This document shows, piece after piece, positions 1-13,700 of a stretch of 54,963 nucleotides of DNA. This DNA comes from Priapulus caudatus. Taxonomy: Eukaryota; Priapulida; Priapulimorpha; Priapulimorphida; Priapulidae. The stretch spans positions 6,393 through 61,355 of the forward strand of contig NW_014577893.1 of NCBI RefSeq assembly GCF_000485595.1. The letters are read 5' to 3'. How positions within the stretch are numbered: position 1 is the stretch's first letter; each line of letters starts with the position of its first letter. The notes below the pieces were generated by a model. The model was given only the letters and a program-made list of their open reading frames with translations, made no database searches and was not told the DNA's origin. Both the position numbers and the translations under genes were made by a program.

Positions 1-362
1 CTGCGCGAAAGATCTGCGCTTCAGCGCAATTGGGATCAACATCTCCTTTCAGCAACGCTTCTCTAGTATCCCGTCTCATCTGGATCAGCTTGCCGTATGC
101 ATGATACACACTGTCACTTGTTAAAATTATGTTATGTTACCGGTGTACAGTGTAGCCCCCCCCCCCCCGCTTCTCTACATCGAAGGGGCGGCAGATGCCT
201 AGTTTCAGCCTAGTTCACACTAGGATTGGGCCGAGGGGCTACACCGGTAGAGCTAATTTTAATTGTGATACAGCTGTATCACTATCAAGTATCACATCAT
301 ATATTACTTTATTAGATACAAATTAATAATGTAACAAGTGTCAAGACTGACTAGCGCTGAGA

Positions 363-651
363 GGGTCTATGTCCCCCGGGGCCAGGGTACGTTCCGGTAT
401 ACCCCACCGTACCCAGGGTACGTTCCGGCAGTAACCCTGGTACTATCTAATATGCCGGACCGTACCTCGCCTACTCCACTAACGAGTCTAGGGAGTCGCC
501 TACTCCCTAACCCGGACCCGAACCATAACCCTAACCCTAACCCTAACCCTAATCCTAACCCTAGCCATATCAAATAGTGACCAGGGTACGTTCCGGTATA
601 CCGGACCGTACCCAGGGTACGTACCGGCAGTACCCTGGGGGACATAGACCC
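363..651. mobile_element. MITE-like TIR element (family A) carrying a telomere-like array
   Basis: The two ends are inverted copies of each other. The left begins GGGTCTATGTCCCCC and the right ends GGGGGACATAGACCC, and both continue into mirrored segments rich in GGTACGTTCCGG and GGTACCGG-type words. Between the arms lie unique sequence and a CCCTAA array. No transposase is present, so this would be non-autonomous. Related copies start at 19861 and, in very noisy form, at 17158. No clear target-site duplication was seen. Confidence 0.7.
526..564. repeat. Interstitial telomere-like array (CCCTAA)n
   Basis: About six CCCTAA units, one with a T variant, lie inside the family A element. The TTAGGG motif is the ancestral animal telomere repeat and argues against an arthropod source. 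The array is too short, and too deep inside a transposon-like element, to be a real chromosome end. Confidence 0.85.
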
Positions 652-1141
652 TATGAGTGTTACTAGCCGAGTCTAACCCAACAGGCAACAAGAGTAGGGT
701 TACTACTCTTGTTGGGTTACATTATTGTATCTAATCATATATGCACCCCTATAGCTCTACCGGTGTAGCCCGACTTGGCTCTACGACTGGTTTGCTTAGC
801 CGCATAGTGAGAAGCAAGAAGGTAGCTTGGGCCCAATCCTAGTTTAGCACCCCGGCTTAGTTGAGCACATTTGCGAAAAGGAGGGCCAAACTAGGATTGA
901 GCAGTAGCTTGTGCCTATATCATATGTAGAGTAGGGGTACCCTCTTCGCTCCCTGTAGCAGGGAGCAGGGAGCAGGGGCTGAAGGGGCCACACTGGTAGA
1001 GCTATATCATAATATGTATCTCACTGGTCAATTATAGAAAGTAGCTGATAAATTCTTTATTATACACAATACAGGTACACTGTCAAATTTGTACCAGGGA
1101 GCAATGGTGTTGGACGATTTAACTGCAAGTCTATCCCAAAT
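652..1141. other. Upstream region of the KIAA0513-like gene, no gene seen
   Basis: AT-rich sequence with short GC-rich patches such as repeated CAGGGAGCAGGG near 958-977. No additional coding region is supported. It precedes the start codon at 1142 and may hold 5' UTR or promoter sequence, but I see no clear TATA or initiator that I would call. Confidence 0.4.
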
Positions 1142-1722
1142 ATGAGTATGTCTGCTGCTAGCAAAAATACTGGTGCAGACAGTGGGTGCCAAAGTGATGA
1201 AGATCAAGCTCCATTAGTTTTCGTTGCTGATCCTAGTGGTGAGGAGTATCATAATGAGAGATTGAAAGACTTTGAAATTGAAGATGTTGTGCAAGATTGC
1301 ACCCCACGTAAATGCGCAATAATCCCGGTAGATGGCAGCACTCCAACACCGTGTGCTATCCCTGCCGAAATTGTGCATCACTGGCCTGTGGATTCACCGA
1401 TATCAGACGACAGTGAGGGTAGTGGAATAATTGCAGAACAATGTACAAATAGCCAGCATCGCCGGTGTAACAGTGCAGTGACATGTAACACCAGTAGCTC
1501 CAGCACTTCATTTGACCTGCAAGATATAAGCGATTTAGATCTTCTGGATCTGCCAACGGATCACACTTTTGTGAGCAGCATAAGCAGCAGCTCTGAGCAA
1601 GATAGTGGTCTGCCGTCTTTTTCCCCATCGTTGGATAGCAAGGACCTGCTGTTAGAGTTATCCAACCAGGAGGAGTACTTTGATTTCATGCAATCATTTG
1701 TTGGTCTTATCTTTGCTAATAG
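1142..1722 (+). CDS. KIAA0513: KIAA0513-like exon 1 (start codon, acidic N terminus)
   Basis: Encodes about 193 residues from an ATG at 1142, with a second in-frame ATG two codons later. The region is rich in Asp, Glu and Ser and ends in [13 protein letters not shown], which aligns with the DFMRGYVEKIF block of the vertebrate protein. The donor is AG|GTATGT (GT at 1723), leaving phase 2. The open frame runs on to 1825 without splicing, but that extension reads into intron and a transposon end. Confidence 0.8.
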
Positions 1723-4700
1723 GTATGTATGTATATACATTATGGCAGGAGCGTATAATGACAAAGGAGTAAGACAACGATTTGGTACTGATTTCACTAC
1801 TTTTTGTCGTACGAGTTCGATGTGAATAAAAATAGAAATGTATACAAACATGAGCTTCTTTTGTTCACTGGTCCTTATTCTATCTTCCGGTAGTATTCTA
1901 AACCGCGTAGCTTCCTTCGTTTTGACATAATTCGTACTTTTCGACGACATGGTTTTCACGTTAGTTACCGTCGTGTGGCCAGGACACACTCTAAATTTGC
2001 ACACACAGCTCTTCATTGAAATGGTTTTTAAATACGCTGTGGCTACGGGTACGGCAGCCGTATCTTAATGTCTCGAGGTTGGAGGTACGGCAGTCCATTC
2101 GCTTTCATACTTAACGAGACAAAGATGGCGGCGGGTGGTGCCAGATTTCGAAATAACGCCTTGGGAAATAAATTCACGATTTGAGAGTTTAGATGAGCTA
2201 GAACCCTAACACTAACCCTAACCTGAACCCTAACCCTAACCCTAACTCTAACCCTAACGCTAACGCCAAAAAGGGGCTTTAACGAACGACGGCTGCCGTA
2301 CCTCCAGCCACTGCATTTTAAATACGGCCCTTCGGATGCCCACCTGTATAACCTTCTGGAAAAATCCATAAAATCCATAAGAAATCCTTAGGATCTACAA
2401 ATCACAACAAAATGAGTTTAATATTAACACTTTATTAACCGAGAGTCATCTCTGCAGTCGCTAGTCTGCGTTCACTTACTGTTCTCTTTACTTGTATGCA
2501 CGTGTTCATGCGTTATTTTATCGTTCTCTAAACAAAACAGCACGCAATAAATTTTGAGCCAAGTTTGTTTATAATCCGTATGATTTTAGGTGTACCCCGT
2601 AAGCAATTTAAATGGGTGAAAATTCGTAAAACTTACGGACATTCCGTATAGGTTGACATGTATGTATATTTCAGGAGCACAACAGCAAGTTAGAAATGCA
2701 ACTGCAACAACTGCTATCAGTGCTGTGGTCATATTTTGAGTCTGCTACTTAATTAAAATTATTTGTGGCATCTCAGATTTTATACATTTGCCATACCAGG
2801 TATTTGAGATGGTTGAAATTGATTTCATAGTGTTATATTAGTGATTTTTGAATATTGCATACAAGTAAAATTATGTAATTCTTTGTTTTAGCGCTGAAAT
2901 TTCCCAAATATTGAAAGCAAAGTTTGGAGAATGTTGCCAGGTTCGCTAATAACTTTATTTATGAAACTATCGATTTAACTCTTATTATTTATGTGCAGTA
3001 TAGTATATCTGTACATATACTTTACATGTAATTACATGAATTTGGAAAAGCTCATTACGTTCATACATAATGCAGAATCAGATGCTACAAATATATAATT
3101 GTCAGCTTCTTTTTAGCTCGTTTAAAATTATAATATTTCCTTATATACCCAGGCTGCACAGGGGAGGTTGTGGTTTTCCAAGCTTCTATCAAAGCAGGTA
3201 TGTTGTTGACAAGTTGTAAACATTGAACTTTTTTGTGATCATTATTACTGAGAAAATGGTTGCAGTAGACGTTTTGCTGAGTGTTTTACACTGTAAAATA
3301 CATGAAATAAAATAAATTTTAAAACTAATTTTGTAACCATTTATGAACCCAAATGGTTATATGTGGAACCTCTTGTTTACAGAGGGTGAAGAACAAGCAA
3401 GTTAGTGAGAGAACATTCTATTCTCTAGTTCAGTACTTGGCCATAGCTCTGTTTGAGTGCCATGAAGCCGATGACTTCACACCTGCAAGAACACTAATGA
3501 ATATGTGCTTCACATTTTACACATTACAAAGTATGTACTATTAGGTAATTGCTCTTCAAACATGTGAATGTAAAGTTTATATGGTCACAACGAGCATGTG
3601 TGTGCATGCTTGACTGAGGGTGTGTGTTTGTGTGTGTGTGTGCGTGCGTGCATGTGTGCGTGTGTGCATGTGTGTGTGCGTGAGTGCATGTGTTTGTATA
3701 GATCTGTGTGTGAGTGTTTCTGTATGTGTGTGTGCGAGTACGTGCATGTGCAATTAACAGATTTTGTTGTTCAAGATTGATTCTCCAGACTCACGCTGAG
3801 CAAACCACTCTCAAGAGCATGTACTCATCTTGGTTGGTTATATTGATCATACTCATAGGTGGCATTCAACACCATGAGGGGCAAAGAGTGTATCTTTACT
3901 CACATTTGCACAATCAACCGATATGGCAGTGCCAGCGCTTCTGGAGCGCGGCTTTCTATGATGCCTTCCAGCAGGAACGTGCCAACAGACCTCTGTTCAC
4001 AAGGTATCCCACTTAGGATCGTATCACTTAGGAAAATGCTGGCCAAATCAACTCTTGACCTAATTTAATATAATTTTCACCAGCCAGGAAATGCATAGCT
4101 ACCACGGAAAGTTTTTTTTTATACTTGTTCCTTATTTTTTCTTGTGCAAAAACGATGAGAAGCTTGTCTGCCTAGAAGGTGGTACAGGATGTAATGTTGT
4201 AAAGGCCAGTGGGAAATCCCTTCCTTTAACGCTGTATTGCAGGAATGAGTGGGATAGCATAAGCAGTGAGGAGCAGGAAGATGAGAAGAGATACCAGCAG
4301 AATGTTGCATTCGGACAGCTTGGGTGAGGCACTGACGTTCTGCTCCTCTTGCGCAATCTTTTTTGTACAGTCTGTCCACTTTTATAATATCTCCTAGTCG
4401 TGTATAATCTCTCATCTTTTACAGTATCTATCACACAATCTCTCCTGTTGTACAAGCTCTCCTCTTGTTCAATTTCTCTTATTCAATCACTTCTCTTGCG
4501 CCATCTCTCATAAATCTGTCCTCTTGTACATCATCCCTCATATAAACTCTCCTCTAGAGAATCACTCTTATACAGTGTACCCTCTTGTATAATCTTTTCC
4601 CGTTCAGTATCTCTTATACAACTGCTATTCTTGTACAAGCTCTTCTCGTGTGGAATCTCTCTTGTACAATCTCTCAACTACAATATCTCTCATACAGTCT

Positions 4701-7700
4701 CTCATCTTGTAGAGTCTCTCTTGTACAATCCCACTTTTCTACACTGAGTCTCTCTTGTACAATCTCTCTAGTACATTGTGTCCTCTGCAATCTCTCTTGT
4801 GCAATCTCTCCTCTTCACTTGTGGTGTGTCTTTTTGACGGGCTCCACGTAGTTTCCTGTATATGTGGGAATTTGTGTATAACTTTTCTCCCCTCTAGATT
4901 ATGTGTAGGATTCTTATGCAACTCTTCATCCCTCTTCAGTTTGTGTCAAATTTTTTAGCTCATCTGACGTAGTCAGGTGCAGCTTGTAGAATCGCATGAT
5001 CGTCCGTGCGTCCGTCCGGCCGGCCGTGCATCCGTCAACAGTTGGGCACAAATCTAAACGGCTCGACGTACGGATTCGAAAGTCGGGACGTGGGGGGGGT
5101 AATCCGAAAACGAGTTGAGATGTCGAAGCTGGGGGTCAAAGGTCAAAGGTCAAGAGGTGTAAAAGAAAAGGGAACATTCCCTCCTTAACTTAAGGTATAG
5201 GGAGGAAATGCAGAATTGCGGCACAAATTTAAATGGCTCGACCTAGGCTCGTGATAGTCGGTGTATAGCATCATGGTAGGAAAAGCCATCACTGTGCCGA
5301 AATTGGAGATGTTAAATGCCTTTTTCCTTTCCTGTGCATGGCCATCATGGTTAGAGTGTCAAAGACAGGTCTGTGATGGCATACCAAGCATGCGTACCTA
5401 AAAACAGACATTTGTTAACGTTTATAATGAAAAAAAAAGGAATGACATATGCATCATTCTATAACCATATGACCAACTTATCCATGTTTACTATTTGTTT
5501 TGACTATTATTTCTTAACTAGTTAACTTACACTTCTAATTTAATTCAATATATTGTAATATAATGCGAACATTCTTCTGTGCTAATATTTTCTCTTATAC
5601 TTGCCTGCCATTTGACATTAGGTAGGCTTCATCTTCGGGTATCTTTTCTGCAAATAGCTCAGCAAGTCTTCTTTTCTATAAAAGAAATGCTTAAAGATTA
5701 CATTTGTGTTGCAGTAATATGGCTAAAAATGTGAGCGGCGAGAGGAAAGAGACAAAAGAGGTGCGACATGGAACGAGTGGTCAGAAAAACGACAGTAAAG
5801 CAAGAGTAATCGAAAAAGGGGAAGAGAAAAACCAAACTGCAGAGAATTCGCTATAAAAGAAACATAAAAGGACTAAAAAAGATGAAAGATTATAGGATGA
5901 GCCATTGAGATTCAATCCCACTTTTGAATTATGTACACTTATGAATATGTACACATCACTACAGTCATCTGTGTGCAGCAAGATTTTGTGTTGCAGAGGA
6001 GTATTTGAAGGTGGGGTCTGTTTTAGGTACCAGAAGCCATCTGTGTACACGAGATTTTGTAAGAAGCTATATGTGTAACCTACCCCTGTGTTTGGGTTAT
6101 ATTATTGTACAGTAAAAACCCGCGTATAAGAACATAGATTTTTCCAAGTTAGCCTCAATAGGTTCTTATATAAATGGTGCTTACTGAAAAATTAGGCTCA
6201 AAAGGTTCTTAAATAGGTTCTTAATTGTTTCTACTTTTAATATGTATAAGCTTATAATACTTGATTCAAATTGTGTTAAAATTTTCTTACAAGGACTGCA
6301 ATTTTTGCTAATTAATACCCATGATGGGCTACAGTGTAAGTTTTTCAGTGCTTACCATACTGTATGATACAGTATGTATCCAAGGAAATAAAACAACATG
6401 CCAAAAAATGGAGGAGAAAAAAATGGAAAAAAACATGGAAAATTAAGAACCTACTTTAAAATCTTAGCCTAAAACAGGTTCTTATGTAAAGGGGTCTAAA
6501 TGGGAAATTTTAGCCTAACATGTTCTTAAAATCTATGTTCTTATACGCGGGTTTTTACTGTATCTACGTGACACCTAGCTCCAAGAAATGGTCTTGCTAG
6601 GGTTAGAAGACCCTAGCCTAGACCATAGGGTTATAGACAATCAGTCGCACAGCCTCGTGTAGAGGGCTTGCGCCGAATGATCGTATATGTATCGTGTTAC
6701 TTGCAGTGTGGGGTAGGTGCAGAGTGGGCTTGCCGGAGGCTGTAAGTCTGTGGTAGCGAGTGTCGCGCGGCTGAGCGTGCCTCGGACAGCCGGCGCGCCT
6801 CGTCTCGCCTCGCCGACTGCGGTGACATATGCTGTGGCTCTGATCGTCGACCGTGGCCGGGTGCCGTAGGGTCCCGGTGCAGAGCGCCCTGCGTCGATGT
6901 GGCTAACTCATGGTTGAACGCCGCACAGTGCCTGGGTAAGTGTGCGGGGGCCTGGCCAGATGCGGTTAATCTGTGGTTGAGGAGTGTGGGGGCTAGTGTG
7001 AGATATCAGGCTCGTCCACGCGATGTCGGGTTACATATGTGTTGAGGAGTGTGGGGTACTGGTGGGTCACGTGGGCTGGCATGGTGTCCAGGTAATCATG
7101 CGTCGGTATGTCCAGTTGCCGGGAGTCGGTCTTCAGTAGGGGCCTTCGTGAGGACAGAATGCGCCTCCCCCTATCATCGTGGCCTTGCAGACAGTGGTGG
7201 GGTGTTTAAGCTGTGACGAGACGGGCACTCGCGCGATGCCGTAGCGACTACGATTGTTGAGTGTGGGGTAGTGTGAGAGGGGCTCGATTGCGGTACATTG
7301 GTTTAGGAGTGTGGGAGTACGGTGGTGTTGGAGCGGGACCTGGCGATCGTAACGATCATATGTGGCTTGATGAGTTGGGTATGAGGTGCGGGCAGGCTGA
7401 GCCGCTGAGAAGCGTGGATGTGCTTGAGCCGAGGTGTCGAGGAACGTTGGAGGAGGGGTCGACTCCGCTGATCGGCGGTATGCATATGTCGGGTCAAGCA
7501 CGCCGTGGGCCGGGTAAGTTCTGCTTCTTTGTAGGAGCCCGCGGCGGCGCCTCGCGCGACAGGCGCGCACCGACTCTGCCGCCGTCACGCACTTGGGTGC
7601 CGCTGCGGCTGAGCCGCGTGACGGTTGTGGCGCCGCGCTAGCTTCCGGCCTGGGCGGCGCGCGCCGCGCGCGCCTGCACGTCAGCTCCGCCGTGGCGATG

Positions 7701-10700
7701 GGTCCACGCCTGGTAACGGTGGTGTCGACTCCGCCTACACCGGTAATGAGAAATGTTGAGCGAGTGTGGGGTAGTGGAGAGGACTGTGAATCGTAATATT
7801 TGGTTGAATACGCAGTGTCGGGTAGTGTGAGAGGGCCTGTGCATCGCGGTAATATGTGTTGCAGAATGTGGTAGTGGCGAGAGAGAAGCCATGCGGTTAC
7901 ATAGTGGTTGAGGAGTGTGGGTACTTGTGAAGGAGCCTGTGATGCGTAATGATGTTGAGAGTGGTCGGGTATCACCGCGGGAGAGGGAGGCGTGGATGGC
8001 GGTACCTCATGTGGTTGAGAGTGTGGGTCAGATGTAGAGAGAGAGCCTCTGCGATCGGTAAAGAATGTGGTTGAGCGAGTGTGGGTAGTAGTGAGAAGGG
8101 CTTGTGATCGCGCGTAATCATTGTGTTGAGGAGTGTGCGGGTAGTGGTGAGAGAGCGCTGCGATGTGCGTATGCCATGTGGTTGGGAGTTGGGCTAGTGT
8201 GAGGGGCTGCGACTGCGGTAAATATGTATGGCCTGTGAGGAGATCATGTGGACATATGACGTGTGAAGAGGGGCTGATGATGCCGGTAACTAGGTGTTTC
8301 GAGGAGTGTAGGGGTGAGGTGTGGCGAGGGACAGCTCGCAGATGCGGTAAGTAGATCGGTGTTGAGCGAGTGGGGATGTGAGAGGGCTAGCGCATGCGGT
8401 GAAATGTTGTTGAGCGAGTGTGGCGAGTGGAGAGGGGCTTCGATCGTAATATTGTTGAGGAGGTGGGGGTAGTGCTGAAGGGGCTGCGATGCCGCGTATC
8501 GATTTGGTGAGGAATGTGGGGTCAGTTGGGCGAGACACTCGAGTTGGCGGTGAATATTGGTTGAGGAGTGTGGGTGATGTGAGAGGGCGTGCAAAGCGGT
8601 AATATGCTGGTTGAGGCAGTGTGGGGTAGTGTGAACACTGCGATGCGATAATCTTTTTGCGAGTGGTGGGGTAGTGTGGGAGGCGGGCTGTGAACTGCAG
8701 TAAGTAGTGTTAGCGAGTGTGGGGTAGTGTGAAGGGCTGCGATTGCGGTAATATGTGGTTGAGTTGGGGTAGTGTGGGACGGCGAGATCGGATAATATGG
8801 ATGGTTAGATGATCTGTGGGTTTAGTGTGGGAAGAGGCCCGGGGCGAATGCGGTAATATGTGGTTGAGGAGTGTGGGAGTAGCTGTGTGGGCGGGGCTGC
8901 GATTGCGGTAATCATGGTGTTGAACGTGTGGGTAGGTGTGGGAGGGCCTTCGCAGCGGTAATTGGGTTCAGGCAGTGTGGGGTAGTGAGTGGGAGGGGCT
9001 GTGATGCGGTAATAATGTGGTTTGAGCGCGTGTGGGGTAGTGTAGCAGGGGCTGCGATCGGCGGTAATATGTGGTTGAGAGTGTGGGAGGTGCGAGATCG
9101 GGTTCGGTGCGGTAATATGGTGTGAGTGTGGGGTCAGTGTGAGAGAGGGACTGACCACCGAGCCCGGCCTGCGGAGTAGGCATCGTAATACGCGTGTGGC
9201 GCCGAGACTCCGGACGTAACAGTTCAGACCGTTGCTGTCGGAGACGGCTCGCGCGCCGTCGTCGTGCACGGCCGGCTCCACATCCAGGAACACCGTCGAT
9301 CCGTCGGCGGTGAGCAGTGATGGCGGGCGCATCGAACGGGTGGCGGTGTCAGGCGCAGGGCCAGTCGTCGTAGGCGCCGGTTCAGCGCGGTGAGGTGCGG
9401 TGCCGCCCGCGGCCGCAGGAGCCGTTCCCCCGCCGCCCGGCCCAGCAGGGTCCGTGGTTGCGGGAGCACTCGAGGAACCCGGTTGGCGCAGGGCGCTGCC
9501 CGCCCAGTTGGCGCCGATGCAGGTCCATCAGTCGGTTGATTGGTGGGGTGAGTGTGAGAGGGAGCTGCTGCGAGTGACTGGTCTAAGTTACTGGGAGTTT
9601 CGACGCAGTGTGCACAGTAGTGAGTGGAGAGCCGACGGCTGCGATGATCGGTACGATATGCTGGTTGAGCGAGTGATGGGGTAGTGTGGGAGGGGCCTTG
9701 CTGCGGTGGGCGGTAAAAAGTATGTGTTAGTCGTGAGGGGATAGGCGACTCGGGAGCGCCTGCGATGCCGGGAATATTGTTTAGGAGTTGGGGTAGTGGG
9801 GAGAGGGTCCCTGCCGCGATGCCGCGTAACTATGTGGTATAGAGCGGCGGAGCGGTGTAGTTGAGAGCGCCGCCGAGCTTGGGGCGATAGCGGCCGGTAA
9901 ATTGGTGAGTGTGGGGTAGTCCGATAGGAGGTCGGGACTGAAGGATACCCCGTGTAGGAGTCATGCTGTGAGGAGTCACCAGTAGGTGGAGATCTAGTTG
10001 AGACGTGGGAGAGCGCTGTGATGCGTCCTAAGATCTGATCGTGGCGCTTGATGATGGGCGTAAATGCGAGCTGACACGGCTCGTTGATGTCGGTCTCAAT
10101 AGGTAAGGTTGATGAGTGGATTGCTTAGTGTGACACTAGGGGGCGCCAGGTGTGATGTGTGCCGAGAGTCACGACCGATTCGGTGTCTGCGATATGATGT
10201 GGGGTAAGTGTGGAGACCGGAGGGCTGTAGTATAGATGGTGGTGCGTAGGTCATCGGCGGAGAGAGGTAGCGGTGGGGGGCTAGGGGAACCGGCTGCGGC
10301 GAGTGCGGTTGACATCCATGTGGTCTAGATGAGGTGTGGGGTTAGATGTGGGGAGGGGTCTGAGCGCGAGATGGCGGGTAAGTAACTGTGGTTGACAATG
10401 AGGTAGATGGGGGTAACGGGTAGGCGGGAGGTCGGCACCGCACGCGCTGCGATGAGCGGTAGATAAGACCTGTGGTTGAGGGTAGTGTGGGGATGTGGGG
10501 AGGTCTTTGAGCATCGGGCGGAGATGATGTGGTTCGAGGAGTAGTGTGGTACCAGTCGTCTGTGATTGCCGCGGGGAGCCACTGTACGCGTGAGCGGCCA
10601 ATATGTCGGTTGAGGACGTGTGTGGTAGCGTCGCGTCCACCCAGTCGGCGAGTGCCCGCTGAGTGATGCGGTAAGTATTGTGGTTGAGGAGTGTGGGGTA

Positions 10701-13700
10701 TGCGCGAGGAGATGCAGTCAGGGCGACCCTTGGGTGTGGAGGGCGACTGAGCGCGCAACTAAACTGTCGGTTGAGTTGACGTGTCGGGCGTGATGTGGGA
10801 GGGGCTTGATGCGGTAGATTACATGTGGTTGTATGAGTGTTTGGGCGTCACTGTCGTGCGTGGACGGGGACCCACTTTGCCTTGGAGATTGGCGTCAGCT
10901 TAATCATGTCGTTCGTTGAGTTGAGGTTGTTGGTTCTGTGTGAGTAAGGGGCCTGCCGCTTATTGTTTACGTCGTTTTAATTACTGTTTGGTTTTGATAG
11001 GCAGTTTGCTGGTGTAGTTGTCTGTTTCGTCTTGCCTGGAGTGCGTGTGGAGTTCCGGTGGCGGGTGGTCACGGGCGCTGGGTCGGTCAGCGTAGGAGTG
11101 GTGGTTGAGATTGTGTGGTAGGCGGTGGGTGGTTCCCGTGAGTGTGCGCTGCTGCGGGGACCGTCAGCGCGCGCCGTCGAGTGCGGATCGCTGCGGGCTG
11201 CGCCCAGCCTAGCCGGCCGTGCAGACTATCCGGCGTGCTGCGCGCCGTGGTGACCAGCACGCACCGTTGCTGAAGGCATCTGGCCCATGCCGGTCGGCGG
11301 CCTACGCTCGCCGAGCCACCCCGGCCCCTCTGTTCCGTGAGTGCCTCGCGTGTGGGCGGCGGGTGTGATCGGAGAGCCTGCGGTGGGTGGACGCGAGGAC
11401 GAAGGGCGGGTTCCGTCGGAATGGTGCGGGGTGCTGGAAGCCCCAGTTTAGCGTGGTGATGAGCCTGCACGAACGGAGCCAGAGGATGCCCCGAGTCAGG
11501 GCGACCGGTGGACTGTGCAGAGGGGTCGTGCGATCCGCCGGTATGGACTGGATCTGCGAGCGCATTGGAAGCACGGTTCGGTTGCGTAGCGCGGTAGTGC
11601 ATGTCGGTGAGATGAGAGGTCCAGATCCGACTGTTGCTGAGCTCTACCTAGTCTGAGGGAGTGCGCTTACGGTCAGCGGGGCGACCGAGAAACAGACGGT
11701 GCGCGGGTCGGTGGAACGCATGGTGCACGAGAGTCGTGTCGTGGTGGTCCTCCAGGTTGCGGATCCTTAGCCGTAATCGTGAGTGGTGGGCCTTAGGAAG
11801 ATTCGGTTGGTTGCTAGGTGGCCTCGCGAGGAAGGCTCCAGCTGGCCGATCGGAGGCTCGGTAAATATGTGGTTGTGATGCATGCGGTGGAGCGTTTCGC
11901 GGTCTACAGGTGGGTTGGGGGAGAACTCGGTAGCCGGCCTCCACCTACACCCTAAGCGCTGAGTCCGCGGAGCGACTCGAGCTACGGATCGCGCGTTATC
12001 CCAACCTTCTAGGCAAACAACTAGTGCTGCGCCGTGAGAGCACTCAAGACTCTGCTCTGAGCGCGTCTACTGACGTATTTAATCATGGAGACAGTATTTC
12101 AAATCCAGCATGGCAATGGGGAAATGCTATTTGCGTACGAGCATGGAGACGCTGAGGGTTTTTTGTTTGCGATGGGATGACCATGAGGGTGTCCCCGCGA
12201 TAGTTTCTGTTTACATTTATGTTGGGTGCATATGAGAGAGACTGGAGTGCGGCGTAGCGAAAAGTACCGAATATGACCCGCAGCGCGGGTCGGATGTGGT
12301 AATTCTCGAATGGGGTGTTGGACGTGCGGGAGCCTGTGTGAGTAAAGCGTGTGGTAGCGAGAGTAGGGGTCTAATGGCCTGCTACGAATAGTTGCTCCAC
12401 GAGTAATTATTGAGTACGTCCGGTGATAGCGATCGGATCGGCTACAGAGAGAGCGGCTCTCCAGCTTGGTTGCCCATTGATCGAGCATGCAGACGTGTAC
12501 GCTTGTGCGTCAGATTGTAATGAGTGGGTAGTGAGCTGCATAAGCAGTGAGGTCACGCAGGAGAATACGCAACTGAGAGGAGAGACCTCAGGCAGCATAT
12601 GTGTGCATTCGGGAGACGCAAGGCTTTGTGGTGACGGCGATGCTTGGGAGATCGATTGTCGCGATCCGTCTTCGCGAAGGCGGCAGAGCTGCGTTTCTCT
12701 TATTTTGTATACCAGTCGCGGCATGTTACGAGCGATCTTCTAGTGTATGTACTGAGTATCGTTGGAGGTCACTGAGAGGTATTGCTGTGGGTTAGTGGTG
12801 CCTGCTGCAAGAAGGCTGGCGGATCCGTGCGTATGCGTGCATGCTGCCATGTGTTGCAGTGAGTGTGGGGAGTGTTGGGATGGCCCGGCGGTGCTGTGAG
12901 ATCATAGCCGGAGGCGCGCGTAGCGCACCCAACAATGACAGTGTGGTTTAGCGAGCTAGGGTAGTCAGTAGACAGGCTACTGCGGATGCGGATCAATATG
13001 GTGTTGAGGAGTTAAAGCGTGGGCGTAAGTAGGTGTGAGACGTCGCTTCTGGTGCGGCGCGATGAGATGCGAGTGTGGTCCTGCGAACACCCGAGTGATT
13101 GGCCGAGCTAGGGTGAGTGGGAGAGGCGCGGAGCAAGTTGGCAGTGCGCGATATATGAATCAGTGTTCGTTGAGGAGTGTTGGCGGGTTCTCCTAGAGGC
13201 GGTGCGGCTGGCATTGCGGTAGACTATGTTGCCGTTGGAGGCGTCGAGTGTGCGTGGGTTTCCGTCGTAGGAGCGCAGCGGGCGCGCGAATGCGGTAATA
13301 GTCGCGATGCTGACGCTTCGCAGTGTCGGCGTCAGTTGTGGGCCACGGGGAATGTGGGCCTAGCGACACGCGCCGATGCGGCTAATTCATGTGGGGTGTG
13401 AGAGCGAGTAGCTGATAGTGCGGGTAACGGGATGGCAGGCCGGCTGCAGATTGTGGAGTCCGAGAGGCGGATAGGGTACGCGGGTCGCGTGTCGCAGTAC
13501 GTGCTCTAGGGGTAGTGTGGGAACGGGGCAGTGATGCCGGAATAATATGTGGTTGATGAGTGATGGGTATTGCTGGGAGGGGCTGTAGTGTAATAGTCGC
13601 TCCTACACCACTTTTTACAAGTATCTAGTCATGCTATCAATCTCGACCTGCGCGCTTTGAGTGATACATGATGCGTTCTGCGCGCGTTGCTGCAGAGATG

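Noticed and set aside
526-564. True telomere end
   Set aside because: Only about six units, internal to a TIR element, with unique sequence and a gene on one side and ordinary sequence on the other.
2665-2751. Possible exon after TATATTTCAG encoding [20 protein letters not shown]
   Set aside because: The coiled-coil-like frame does not accept phase 2 from exon 1 (it would hit TAG within six codons), while exon 2 at 2892 fits phase and homology. An alternative transcript is not excluded.
7133-7975. 280-codon minus-strand frame in the satellite
   Set aside because: It runs through imperfect satellite units and a GC-rich insert; the His/Thr/Tyr-rich product is a repeat artefact.
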